In this document: in pieces, positions 23,845 to 40,792 of the stretch | How positions within the stretch are numbered: position 1 is the first letter of the stretch | How the letters are laid out: each line of letters starts with the position of its first letter | DNA from: Tetradesmus obliquus | Lineage: Eukaryota; Chlorophyta; Chlorophyceae; Sphaeropleales; Scenedesmaceae | DNA: 64,000 nt | Assembly: GCA_030272155.1 (NCBI GenBank) | Contig: CP126201.1 | Span: forward strand, 4,264,501 to 4,328,500 | Reading direction: 5' to 3' | Made by a program: the position numbers and the translations under genes | The notes under the pieces: model-generated | Databases searched by the model: none | What the model saw: only the letters and a program-made list of their open reading frames with translations | Told to the model about the DNA's origin: nothing

Positions 23845-25857
23845 ATGACTGCTGTTGATCACTAATACAAATGTCCTGGCACGCCTGCAGTCTCTGTTGC
23901 AGCAGGGCAGGCACAAGCAGCAGAGGCAGCTGGTAAGCCAGGGCTTGCAGTTCTTAGCTGCGTGCGCCTACTGCTGCATGACAGTGATTGGGCATCGGGA
24001 AGTTGGGCGCGGCAGGCATGCCTAGCTGACCTGCACCTGGCCATGCATGTTCAAATCAATATCTGTATGGTCTCCTATTCCGTCATGAGCACGCTAGTAT
24101 GCTACATGTGCTCAGCAGCAACAGCAACGCCAGCTGTCCCTGAAGACTCCTGTGCAGTGCGCATGTGACAGCACATGTGCCAGCAGTATGGCTGCATGCT
24201 CGATGCTAGCTGGCCATGAAGCAGACACAACCGCATGTATGGCTTTGGTTATCTCTGAACAGCAATCAGCAGCTGCTTGGAGGCGTGCATGCTGCAGAAC
24301 ACGCGCTGGGTGCCTGGGGAGGCCTGCTGCTGAAGCAGCCGTGCTGCCTGCAGGTTGCCGGGGCACGTGCTTGCTTCATCATAGACTCAATTTACCACTT
24401 TAAATTTATCATTGATCGTCGGAGCCAACAGCGCCCACCTGCTGAATCAAAGAACCTTTCGGAAGTGCTCCCGATAGATGTCTGCACCACGCCACTCAAA
24501 TCAGCGATAATCCGACTATATCGATCAGAAACTTACCGTTCTAATTTTGGGTACGAGAAATGCTCGTGCACATCAGACAGGGCAGTGCACCAAAGGCCTG
24601 ACGGTAGAGGTGGTACCAGTGGCACAATCGCAAGGCTTCATGTTCTGCTTGACGATCGCCAAACCAGACAAGTGTCGGTCCATTGAATGGAACCGTACGA
24701 TTACCATCCGTAAGTACTCTCTGGACAGCTGACACATGGCGCCCGCATCATACTGCTGTCACTTCTTCTACCAGTCCTTCAGCACGCTGTTGTGTGTCAG
24801 CTGTGCTTGCAAGTACATCGTACTCAGCGTAAACGACTTTATAAGTTCATCGCATGTGAAGGGCTCAGCGCGCTACGTGGCGCACAGCCTATTGCGGGCA
24901 CTTCCGAGGGGTTCTTCAATCAGCAGGTGGGTGCTCGATCTGCTGACTGACAGTACTTTTAGATAACTGGATTTTTGAGGGTTTCGCATAGCCACGCGGG
25001 TAGCCGGCCAGCAGCATCAGCACAGCTGCTCCAGCAGCAGGTCATTTAGCTCTGGAGATCTGCTCCCTTGAGGTACATGGAGTCCTGGAGTCCAACGCAT
25101 ACTCTCAGGTGGAGTCTGCAGCATGCACGTCGCCATTTGATGACATTTCTTGCAGGAGTTGTCAATGCATACATGCGATTTTGGCCCTACATCACCCAGC
25201 AAACTTCGGTCATTGGAGGTACTACTTCCACTTTTTTTTGTTACTAGGGGGGGACGGAATCCTACTGGCTCGCTACCACAGCACAATCGGGCAAGCCCAA
25301 TTGCCGGGAGCGGCAGGCGGTGCCTCACCAGCAGAACACATCACAACACCCTATACAGGAGGTGCCCAGCGCCCGGACCACAAAATAAGCAGGGGAGTTG
25401 AACCCCTACACCCCCTTGGTGTGCTACAGCTTCATTGCATACTACTTCCACTTGAAGTGCTGGCGGCCAGCTGTCGGCCAGCACCAGCGCACATGAGCTG
25501 CTCAATGACTGCTGTTGCTGCTGAGCACATGTTGCATGTGTATACTGTAAATCATTAGTCGCAACAAGAGACAATGCAAATGGTGGCTGTGAACATGCAC
25601 GTTCATGCACTCGCTTCACAAAGGCACCGCTTGCACTGCGCCCGCCGCACGGCACCCCTGAATCGCAAAGCTTCCTGGTTGCGTCGTGTCGGCACTCCCC
25701 TTGCCAGGCAAGCCAACACCTTCACGCGACAACAACAGCACCCAACGTATCCTGCCCTCAAGCATCCACAACTCGACACGCAAACATCAGCCGGCCAAGA
25801 CAGCACGTAGCTGCGAGCAACCACAAACACCCCTCTCCGCAGCAGCCACAGCACCAC
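23845..25857. other. region between subtilase start and DHFR-TS end
   Basis: The left part should carry the subtilase promoter. CTG/CAG-poor DNA from 24400 on has weak signs of a plus-strand gene (see the candidate exons). Nothing else is supported. Confidence 0.35.
24547..24930 (+). CDS. candidate exons of an unrecognised gene
   Basis: A plus-strand open segment reads TGQCTKGLTVEVVPVAQSQG and FMFCLTIAKPDKC, then meets a perfect donor (ATCC|GTAAGT) at about 24709. A second open segment (ASYCCHFFYQSFSTLLCVSC, then YVAHSLLRALPRGSSISR) ends at CAG|GTGGGT near 24927. A third possible exon at 25155-25215 (VVNAYMRFWPYITQQTSVIG) follows a TTGCAG acceptor. The peptide composition looks coding rather than random, but I recognise no family and found no initiator ATG, so this stays a candidate. 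Confidence 0.25.
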
Positions 25858-30889
<5,032 letters not shown>

Positions 30890-31968
30890 CTTGGAAGACT
30901 CCTTAAGGCCACTGCTTGCGGCAGAGCGCTGTGCGCGACGTGTGGCGTTCAAATTGCAGTCCGCGCCAACAGCCTTTTGACAAATATAAGTATCACTTTG
31001 CCGTTTGTAGCTATTAACAGATCAAAAGTGAGGATACACCAGTAGGATCGGCTGCACAAACGATGTATGCGCGGAAGCTCAGTCCCAGACCCAGAGCACT
31101 GTTGTGGCCTTTTGTATGATATAAAAGGCAAACATATCAACTTAACAGAGCAGAGAGCAAATCAGCATGTTATGAAGTAGCCTGTCGTAAATTTCCGGTC
31201 GGTTCAAATGAATGACAAAACACAACGACCCCGGTTTCAAGTTCAATGCACGCCACAATCATCAAAGAGTCATTTGGCTATGTACAACGCCCGTGATCAT
31301 TATTATCTCAGCTGATCTTGCAGCTTGCCTACTACGGCTGTCGCATTGTTTGGCTGTGGAACATGGCCCTGCAGCATGCATGAAACAATGCAGCAGGCCT
31401 GCCGCTATTGCGCCGATTAAAATGACGTTCCATTTCATGTATGCATTAAGCATATTCAGCTGAATGTGGTTGCATTGTCACCAGCTGCAGACAGCATGCC
31501 TGATAACACTGCCAGCAACAAGCCAGTCCAGAAGACGGGTGCTGGCAGCATGCCCTGCCGAGGTCTTGGAAGGCAAGCATAATTCAGATTATATAACCTA
31601 GGCATGCACAAACAAGAATGTTGGTCAATAAATGCCCACATGCACCTGCCAAGTTCAAATGAGAGCCAATGCGCTGGCAGCTGCGCCAGCTTGCTGCAGC
31701 CCATGGCACTTATGAGCACAAAAGGCACACTGCCGCATTTCATAAGAAGAAACCTGCATACTGCAAGTGACTGCTGCTCAACGGCTGGCGCTTGCTCACA
31801 GGTTTCCAGCCTCAACTGCCACTGCCTGTTCTACCATTATCAGGAAACAATACAGGCAGTGCACTAGTTGCTTGATGCCTCAACTTATATGCAGCAGCTG
31901 TCCCATCAACAATCTTCTTAGTCCTTGCCAGGCCACAAGGCATTGGCAACTGCTCTCAACTGCACACT
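30890..31968. other. intergenic, upstream of DHFR-TS
   Basis: Probably the DHFR-TS promoter and the 3' UTR of the Cys-rich gene. On the minus strand an ATG at 31545 opens a signal-peptide-like stretch (MLPAPVFWTGLLLAVLSGML) followed by a GTGACA donor-like site, but no further exon could be found, so no gene is called. Confidence 0.35.
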
Positions 31969-33080
31969 TCATGCAGCAGCAACTGGCGCAGCTGTCCGTG
32001 CCTGCTGCCCCTTGCTACCCTGGGCATCATCGCTGCACTTGTACGTCCACTTTGGCAGCTGCTTCTTGTAATCAGGCTCAATGCACACACCATCACTGCC
32101 AGGCATGGGGCTGAACATGTTTTGGCACCAGATGCAGCCGCGCTGCTTGACACACTGCTTCTCCACATGCACGCTTGAGCAACTCTTCCCAGGCTGGCCT
32201 GGCTTTGCACTGCCTGCTGCTGCTGCTGCTGCTGCTGGCTGTGCTGGACCTGCTGTGGCTGCTGCTGCAGTAGCGGCAGCATGCTGTGCTGGCCGGGGCT
32301 TGCTGCACTTGTAGGTGCTGTCTGGCAGGTACTGCGCTTGGTCTGGCGAGGTGCACACGCCGTCGCTGCCGGGCCAGGGCGAGTACTTGTTCTGGCACCA
32401 CACGCATGCATCTGCATGGAGGCACTGCTTCCTGCAGCAGCAGGAGCAGCAGCAGCAGCGGCACACCGTGTATAACGTGATGGGGCATGAACACACATGC
32501 CTGCCGCGCAGCTGCCTGCTGCCACGCCAAGTATGCCTGGCGTCACCTGCAGTGGTAGCTTTCCAGCATCGCTTGCGCGCAACGGCATTGTTTGTCTGCT
32601 GCATGGCTCGCTCGGCGTACAACAGAATGCGCACGGAACTGCTGCCATACAAGCCCCCTGCAGCACCTGCTGCCCGACCACATCAAAACCAGCAAGCCAC
32701 ATGCTGCTGTTGAAATGCAAGCCCGGTGGCTTGCAGGGGTTGTGCAACTGCTGCTGCAGTCTACTGGTGCCGCTCACTTTTCATGCAGCTTGCCGCAGTT
32801 GTCACCGCCGCCTGAAGGCTGCTTGCCATGTGGTGCAGGTTCCACTGAAGACGCCATTGCTGCTTGCGCTGCAACTGCTGCTGCTCCCGCAGCAGCGGCA
32901 GTGTGCTGTGCTGGCGGCGGCTTGCTGCACTTGTAGGTGCTGTCAGGCAGGTACTGCGCTTGGTCTGGCGAGGTGCACACGCCGTCGCTGCCGGGCCAGG
33001 GCGAGTACTTGTTCTGGCACCACACACATGCGCTTGCTCCCTTGAGGCACTGCTTCCTGCAGGAGTGGCAGCGCAGATAC

Positions 33081-33128
<48 letters not shown>

Positions 33129-33498
33129 CATCATGATGCAAGCAATGCAACCACACCCTATCCTACCCTGCAATGTTAGTGGATGTACTGGGGGACTTGT
33201 GGTCTTTCTGCAATGCCTGCCTGCCGTCAACTGCCCTGGCCAGCTGCAGGTGTGGTTGGCAGCACCGCTTACTAGGCAACATACTACTGCCATGTGTGGT
33301 CACTGCAGCGTACATGTATGCTATACTCCTGCTAAATCAGTAAACAAGCAGGCGGCTGTTGCTCCAGAGCAAGTATAACGGCAAAGATGGGTTGCAGTTC
33401 TCTGTCGCGCTTACTTCTCGCGCAGCTTGCCGCAGTTGTCACCGCCGCCTGAAGGCTGCTTGCCATGTGGTGCCTGTCTCCCTGCAGATGCCTCCATG

Positions 33499-33531
<33 letters not shown>

Positions 33532-34317
33532 TGTGGCGCACCACTCTGGCACTTGTATCCCATTTTTGGCAGCAGCTTTGCCTGCTCTGCTGACAGGCAC
33601 ACTCCGTCAGAGCCAGGCATAGGGCTGTACTTGTTTTGGCAGTAGGTGCAGCCAGCCAGTGCAAGGCATTTGTCCCTGCAGTGCGGCAAGTGGTTTGTGT
33701 GCAACATCAACCATTGCATACGGTTCCGCATTTCTTCTTGTATGCTGCTGGCACTTGGCAGACAGTGGCTACAGAGGCAGATGTTAACAGTAACTGACAA
33801 AGCCTGCTTGCATCTGCACTGCGCAGGGCTTCGCGCTGTTGTTTGCTGCTGTGGCATCGGCATTTATGTGGGCACCCTGACACCTGCATTCACCGCAGCA
33901 GCTGCTACATATATTGTGTTGCCGAAACACTCACTTTTCACGGATAGTGCTGCAGTCATCTGCTGTAATCAAATGTTCGCCAGCAGTAGGCTTCTTGAAG
34001 TGAAGCATCTGCATGCTGGAGGCCGCATGCTGTTGCTGTTGTGGAGTCGAGCGATGCCGGCAGGCCTGGCAGCAGCAGCAGCAGCAGGTGGCAACCAACA
34101 CTAGCAGCAGCAACGCTGTGCACCGCCAGCAGGGCAGAGCAGCAAGGACACAGATCAGAACAACAGAGTGCACGTAGCTATATGGGTTCAATGTGCACTC
34201 AGCTACAAGGCCTGTACCAACCACGTGGGGCAATGCTGAGGTCAGCACATACCTTGCTGCAGCATATGCGCCATCGCAGCAAAACTGCTTCGATCCGCTC
34301 ACAAGCTTGCAGATCAC
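31969..34317 (-). CDS. Cys-rich four-repeat secreted or membrane protein, unrecognised
   Basis: Exons on the minus strand are 34317(open)-33935, 33675-33415, 33056-32778 and 32431-31969; the three junctions keep phase. Four modules share the pattern KxCxxxxxC(T/V/I)(Y/W)CQN(K/M)(Y/F)SPxPGSDGVC…LP…YKC, at 33670-33540, 33050-32920, 32425-32300 and 32165-32045, spaced by Gln/Ala-rich linkers; modules 1 and 2 end in a GGDNCGKL(R/H)EK tail that abuts the splice site. One module per exon, except two in the last, suggests growth by exon duplication. The spacing CxxCxxxxxxxxGxxGxC recalls PSI-type domains (inference). A hydrophobic stretch (VVLICVLAALPCWRCTALLL) precedes module 1. The frame opens with GTG at 34317 and the first ATG is 34014, after that stretch, so the true start is probably in an unseen upstream exon. 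Confidence 0.65.
33084..33126 (-). repeat. (CTG)n tract before Cys-rich exon 3
   Basis: About 14 CTG triplets in the gene's sense lie 28 bases before the CTGCAG|GAAGCAGTG acceptor. The equivalent acceptor of the last exon at 32431 is also directly preceded by CTG triplets. Confidence 0.85.
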
Positions 34318-34836
34318 AGCAGGCTACACGTTCTCAACCCCAAGTCTTCACATACAAGGTACAGGCCTGTGTACACGCAGGAAGAGGCAGCAAGCACTAC
34401 GTCTCGTTGAACCTCGGCGAGTAGCTGCGAACACTGCATATGCGCTCAGAAACATTGTAAGCGGTACATTATATTCCACGACGAAATAAAGAGGATCAAC
34501 GTGCCCTGTGGTCCGTGGGCACTAAAACACATGACAAACACTTGCTCAGCAATTGCTCAGCTGCTGCGGGATTGCTGAGCCGTGCTAATAAGGCACAAGT
34601 AAAAACGAAATATAAAGCTCAAGTGGCCGAGTGCGTTACTCACATCAGTAGTGTTTGCCGTTGAGTGGTACTTCAAAACTGCTGCATCCTCGATTCCAAG
34701 ACCTGCTGCTGTTTCGACGGCCCGATACCCACCACACTCTTTGATTCTTGTAGATAAAATTCGTGCTTCTCTCTTGCCATGGAGCTTGTGCTTTCTCAAG
34801 GGCAGTAAGCGCGCCAAGGAATGGCGCGGGCGGTGC

Positions 34837-36741
34837 ATGATGATCAGGAAACACTGCAGTCCCCGACATTTCCAACCCCTGGACAGCGGAGGTCACACTG
34901 CATGGCAGTGGAGTGCGCAGCGCTGGATCTTGGTGGGATGCTGGAGCTTCTGCTGTGCGCTGCTGGTGCTGCTCCTGATGACAGAGATGAAGTTCATGCC
35001 TGGTGTGTACAAAGGAGCTAAGGGTCTTAGCAACGCACAAGAACTGACTTATGGGCGTACTGGCAGCAACCTTGTCAGCAGTGATGAACACAACGAATCA
35101 TCTGGCAACAGCAGCAAGCCACTGAACCTGGATTTGCTGTGGGAAGCCCTGCCGTTCACGCCAGCCATCAAGCACGGAAGCCATGGACACTTGGAGTACT
35201 CACATACTTCGGTACCAGGGCAGATGACGCAGCAGGTGCAGCAGCAGCACCAGCAGCAGCAGGTGGTGCAGGTGCTGCAGCAGCCAGTGGCAGCAGCTGC
35301 AACAAGCGCACAGCCAGAGTCACCACAACGACAGCAGCAGCCAGTGCTGCCGCCACTCCTGCAGCCGAAACTAGTGACTAAAGACCACCAGAACCTGACA
35401 TTGATGGCTAATTTAGTTGCACAAGCCATCAATGCGGCAGTCACAGCAGAAGAAGCAAGGGCAGGGTATGAACAGGCCTTTGCTGCAGTAGCAGCTCCTG
35501 CTGGAACCACTTGGCACCTGGGCAAGTTTGCAGGAGTCAGCAGCTGGCAGCAGCGCCAGCAGAAAGGAGCAGAATACATAGACGCAAACGGCAGCCCCAG
35601 CAGCAGCAGCAGCAGAGGGCTTGTGAGCATGCGTGGTGCTGGAGAAGAGGGCGAGTCTGCAGCAGGCGAGCAGCAGCGCAGCTTGCAGGCACAGGCAGCA
35701 GCGCAGCAGCTGATGATGCATGCGCTGCAACTGCTGAAGGACTCTGGCAGGCTGGCAGACTGCGGCACAGAGGATGACAGCCTGCCACCCCTGCTGCAGC
35801 AGTCTGGTGCTGCTGGTGGCAGTGGGCTCGCCAGCCGCGTGCTGCTGGCTGCTGCGCTGCAGCAGAGTGAGGAGGCGATGCCAAACATGGTGCTGCAGCT
35901 GGTGCTGGTGAGCGGTGGCTTGCACTAAACACAGCTTGGCTATTGTTGTTTGCGTGTTTCACAGTAGATTACCTTCGCAAAGCAGAAGACAACACAACAG
36001 CTTGCAGGAGTCGCGCATGCCACCGCCCTATCACTGCTGCTGCATTTGCAGTAAGCAGAGAAAGCAGAAGGTCCAACTGCCCCTGCTGCGCCTGCTGTTG
36101 TTTGCAACACAGGCGGCAATGCAGGCGGCTCCTGGCTCGCTGTTTATCAGCATCTACGAGGCAGGCAGCACGGATGCCACCACCTACTGGCTGGATGTGC
36201 TGCGGCTGCTGCTGCTGCCGCTGCGGGTGCCTGCGGCCATAACGACTGGAGGCAGCATTCCTGCAAGGTGCGGCTGTCGCCTTTTTATGGTGGTGAAGCT
36301 GTTGCCTGCCGCTGGCAGCAGCGTTGCAGCGTACATATGCAGCAAGTGGCGCATTGCTTTGGGCGTCAGCAACAGAATGCAAGCTGGCATAAGGTGAAGC
36401 CATGATGAGCTGCAGGCGTCCGTGTACCATCAACTGCATGCAACAGTTCCTGCCTACATGGTGCACAACATTCCTTGGTATGTCTCTGTGCTGCGCAGGT
36501 TGAATCAGTCCCACATTGAGCAGCAGGCTGCCATGCGCAACGCAGCCATTGACAGCTTCTTCAACCCAGCAGCTGCAGCCAAGTGCACCAGCAGCAGCAG
36601 CAACACTGCTGCTGCAGGCGCTGATGGCAGCATCACTTCCTTCAGCCACACCACCACTGGAAGTAGCAGCGCAACTAGTATTGTTGTTGATAAAAGTAGT
36701 CTGGGTGGGGAGGATGCCCTCACAGACCAGCTGGATGCCTT

Positions 36742-36772
<31 letters not shown>

Positions 36773-36783
36773 GAGCAAGCACT

Positions 36784-36817
<34 letters not shown>

Positions 36818-39800
36818 CAAGCACTGCAGCAGCAGTGGCAGCTTCGCCACAGGAAGCTCACAGCCCACTCACAGCATCATAGGCCAGCGCGGAAGCTGGG
36901 TGCGGCCTCTCTGACTGCTGCCCCAGTGCCCGGCACTGCTGCTGCGGCTGCTGCATCCAGTGCTGTTGCTGGGGAGACCTCCCCAGATGCCGTGGCTGTA
37001 CCTATGGCTGTGCCATATGCAGCTGGTGATGCTACCAGCTCAGCTCATCCTGGAGTTTGGGATGGCTCCAGTGACATGATGAGCCTGGCAGCCTTTGAGT
37101 CGAAAGTGTATGCAGCTGACATGACAGAGGTGGACTGGGACCTGGCCTTTGAGTATGACAGCAGCAGCAGCAACGGTTTTGGCGCTGATGGCAGCTCAGC
37201 TAGCAGCAGTAGCAGTGACCTGTTTGGTCAAGCCACTGAAGACGGCAGCAGCAGCAGCGGCAGCGGCAGCAGCGGCTACCAGGACAGCTACCTGCCTGCT
37301 GCTGCTGAAGACACCAGCACAACCAGCACAACAGCTCCAAGTGGCAGCAGCGTCAGCAGCATTGGCAGCAGCACTGCCGCCAGCAGCAGCAGCGTGCCTG
37401 CTGCTGAAGTAGCAGACCTAGCCGCCTGCTTCCAGCCTGACTGGGTGCTGTTCATTGACAGTGGGCTGTTCTTCTGCAAATCAGACCTGCAGAGGCTGCT
37501 GATGCACCGGGGCGCTGACCTGGCCTGTGGCTGGAACCTGCAGCTGGCAAAACCAGCGACTGTTGCTAATGCTACTGCTGCAAATGCGACTGCTATGGGC
37601 ATTGCAAGCAACAGCACAGCAGCAACAGCAGCAAGTGGAGCGGCGCAGGCGGCAGCAGAGTCTGCTCGTGTGGCGGCTGTGGAGGCAGTAGCAAGGGCAC
37701 AGGTGGCACTAGCTGCAGCACAGGAAGCGCTGGCGACTGCAGCAGCGTCAGGGCAGGCAGCATTGACGGCTCAGCAGTCGGCGGCAGCAGCTGCTGGTGA
37801 CATTGGCTCCGCAATGACACCAGCAGCTGCAGGGCGGCTGCAGCAGGAGGAGCCACAGCAGCTTGAGCTGCCGCCAGCGCCTGCAGAGGCAGCAGCTGCA
37901 GCCATTTCTCTTGCAGCAGTTGGGAGCTTTGAGGGGCAGCCATTGGAACCGCAGCAGCAGCAGCCTGCACCACCGGCATCACCTTCAGGCGATACAGCAG
38001 GCAGCAGCATCAGCAGCAGCAGTCTTCAGCAAGACGCCTTGCTTGCTGCAGCAGCTGCTGCAGCAGCACCGTCTCCAATGCTTTCTGGCGGAGCGATGGC
38101 CGCAGCCCCTGCTGCTGCAGCGTCAGCAGCAAGGCTGGCTGCCGATGCTGCATACTATGCTGGGGCATCCCCTCAGGACTATGCTGACTATGCCCTGCAG
38201 GTAGAGGCACCTGTAGCATACAGCAGCATGGCTGCGCAGCCTATAGCAGCAGAGGCAGCAGCCCTTGCAGGCCATGCCGCTTACTATGCAGGCGCTGATC
38301 CATTTGACTACAGCTATGCACAGCAAGTAGAGGAACCCTCATCGTTTGCTCAAACGGCAGAGCAGGCGGCAGCTGCAGATGATGCAGCATACTATGCAGG
38401 CAGAGGGACTGCGGGCTACCTCTCTGTTGAGCAGGCAGCAGGGGCTGCAGCTGCTGACAGGATGACCACACCGCCCACTGTAGCAGCATCAGGAGATGGC
38501 TACACTGCAGAGATCCCAGCAGTAGACAAGGCCGCATACACAGCAGTGATAGCACCCTGGCATGATGCCCTGCTGCCTAGCACTCGCAGGCAGCTGCTGC
38601 AGTATGAGCTGCCACAGCAGCAGCAGCAGCAGCAGCAGGATGTGATGAGCATTCACGACCTGCTGGCTTCCGCTCCTCAGCATCAGCACACAGCAATACA
38701 GCACAACACACCGCAGCAGCAGCAACAACAGCAGCTGCAGGACTTCCAGGAGCAAGACGCACTGCAGCAGCAGCAGCAAGCACTTCTGCCTACACCTCTG
38801 TCGCAGCAGCAGCAGCCGGGGTTAGGCAGCCAGGCTGCCACCCTGGCCCCGCTGCCAGCGCTCTTTGGCCTGGCCAGTGCCGACTCACTGTCCAAGTTCC
38901 CGCTGTACTATGGCGATGCTGCTGTGGGGCGGCTGGTGACTGGCAGGCCGTTTGATGTGGTGCCCAAGTTTGCGGGGGCGCACCCGCCAACAGTGCGGCG
39001 CATGGCTGCTGGGCTGCCTGTGCAGGTGAGGCGAGGTCTGCCGTGCTGCTTCTGCAGGCTGTGCTCGCAAGTTGTGCATTGCTTTGCTTGTTACGACTCT
39101 GAATTGGTGTGCATTGGTGTATGTAAGCGCTGCCGGTTTGTTTGACACTCAGCACCACCGTGCCTACCAGCAGCACGGATGCCATATCTGAAACATGTGT
39201 ACTGCCAAATACCTATCTAATGTACCAGGTGTACTGCTGCTGGAGTGGGCTGGCTAAGGTCCGTGCTGAGCCCTTCATGCGTGGCTTACGCTTCAGGGCT
39301 CAGCAGCCAGGCGAATGCAGCACAACGTCCGACAGCGCAAGCCTGCTGTGCGACGACCTGCACCGGCTAGGGTCCAGCAGGGCTCTTGTTGACGCTGGGG
39401 TTTTAGTGACGCCGCAGCTGGAGGTGTCTGCGCAGCTGAGTAACACGGTGAAGCAGGCGAACCGCATGCCGTATGTGCGGCGCAGCAGATGGGTGGAGGT
39501 GCAGGGGGCTGGCAGCCCGTGGCAGTTGAGTGGAGAAGAGCTAGCTAAGAAGGCATACCCCTCGCTTGCATGCTGCGGGGATCCATTGAGAGGATCAAAC
39601 GGTAGTGTTGCTGCAGTGACCGACCCAGCAGGAGCTACAGGTAGTGGTGTGGGAGGTATTAGTGGTGCGGCTGGTGGTGAGGGGGTTACGCATAGCTTTG
39701 GGGGGCAGCAGCAGCAGCCGCATCAGCAGCTGAGTCTGGAGCAGCTGCTGGTGATGGCGGCTGCTGGTGGCAGCAGCGCGCAGCAGCAGTGCCAGGCGTA

Positions 39801-39879
39801 CAACCTGCTGGAGAGGAACCATACCGAGCTCTTCATGCAGCAGCAGCAGCGGCGGCCTGCTGCTGTTGGTTTAGCATGA
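34837..39879 (+). CDS. GT69 (CAP59/CMT1-like) mannosyltransferase, type II membrane protein
   Basis: Four exons join in phase: 34837-35907, 36113-36267, 36499-39025 and 39229-39879, giving 1467 residues. The first in-frame ATG is 34837; one helix (WILVGCWSFCCALLVLLLMT, about 31-50) makes a Golgi-type signal anchor. Family blocks are split far apart: LFISIYEAGSTDATTYWLDV (about 366), AAMRNAAIDSFF (about 420), DWVLFIDSGLFFCKSDLQRL (about 720), YYGDAAVGRL (about 1211), VQVYCCWSGLAKVRAEPFMR (about 1250) and GECSTTSDSASLLCDDLHRL. In fungal CMT1/CAP59 these sit within about 350 residues, the D(V) in the third block being the likely metal-binding region. Inserts of about 285 and 440 residues (Ala, Gln, Ser) fill the gaps; the second holds three AAYYAGAxPxDY units. 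Likely makes alpha-mannosyl linkages on surface polysaccharide or glycans; donor and acceptor are not readable. Confidence 0.8.
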
Positions 39880-40041
39880 TTGCCATAGCTATGCGGTTAG
39901 GGCAGCTGCACAAGTTGCATGCAGTGCTGAAGGCATCTGCCGATTCTACGCGCGTGCACGCTCGACGTAGCATGTTGTTCCAGGTGCAACCTGTCTGGTT
40001 CTAGTGTCTGGCATGAACGTGCCCGTGAGGAATTGCATTCT

Positions 40042-40079
40042 TTGGTTGCGGCTGACAGCCGGCTGTCAGCTGCAACCAA
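40042..40079. repeat. 38-bp near-perfect palindrome 3' of GT69
   Basis: TTGGTTGCGGCTGACAGCC and GGCTGTCAGCTGCAACCAA are complementary over 19 bases with one mismatch and no spacer, 163 bases past the GT69 stop. It could be a 3' UTR hairpin or a cruciform. Confidence 0.85.
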
Positions 40080-40462
40080 GTGGCGCCTTAACTGTCCATG
40101 GCTCTGCCACGTATTCGCTTGAGCTACTGGGTATTAAACATTAATCTGCACGATGTACATGAACATCATGTTCATTAAACGGTTGTGCATTTACCTGCCT
40201 AATTCTGTCATATTACATGATTGCAGGCTGCTCAAGACAGTTAAGTACTGTAGGGGAAAGGCGGGCCGACTTTGAGCCATATGGCTCATGATCAGCAAGA
40301 CCAAACAGCCACGCCCCGTTATGAAACTGTACTGCATATGAATCCATATACTTTGCTAAGTACACCTGCTGCCCACGTCACGAGTTCTCATGGCCCGTTA
40401 TCAACTTGGACACCAAGCCGTGGCACTAACTCCACCCTTCTAAACGCACAGTCCACGTCACT

Positions 40463-40792
40463 TCACCCCCAGCTGCCCAGTGTCTGCAGCCGCTGACACA
40501 GCTGCTGGCTGTACATGCCGGCCGCCAGCAGCGGCATTGTGTTGCGTGTGATGCCAGCAGCGGCATCAGGCATCCTGAACCGCACAGTGTGCTGCTGTGC
40601 ACTGATTCTGCTGCTGTTTGCTGCCAGAACTACTACAACATCACCTATGGACATCGGCAAAGCTTTGACGACCAGCCAGTGAGATGGGTCCCCCTTGGTA
40701 ACAAAAGAAAAGCGTTGACCACCTGATGCGTTCAGCAAAACAAGGAATGCAGGCCTCAAGCCCTGCGAGCGCATGCTACTGCAAACCTGAGC
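40463..40792 (-). pseudogene. orphan exon with ARMC8-like tail
   Basis: A minus-strand open segment from a CAG|GTTTGCAG acceptor-like site near 40792 reads SSMRSQGLRPAFLVLLNASG…SHWLVVKALPM… and ends MYSQQLCQRLQTLGSWG stop. The last 60 bases align to the ARMC8 3' end (VYSQDLCERLQTALEQLGVK stop, 47795-47865), sharing CTTCACCCCCAGCTGC and CTGCAGCCGCT blocks on the plus strand. It may be a captured gene fragment, or a last exon of the papain-RCC1 gene; the RCC1 frame stops at 41697 first. Not assignable. Confidence 0.4.

Noticed and set aside
34651..34836. Longer GT69 N terminus starting at 34651
   Set aside because: The codon at 34651 is GTG; the first in-frame ATG is at 34837 and gives a conventional short cytosolic tail before the signal anchor.
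37288..38219. Long antisense ORFs within GT69
   Set aside because: They are shadows of the Ala/Gln-rich coding strand with no motifs of their own.
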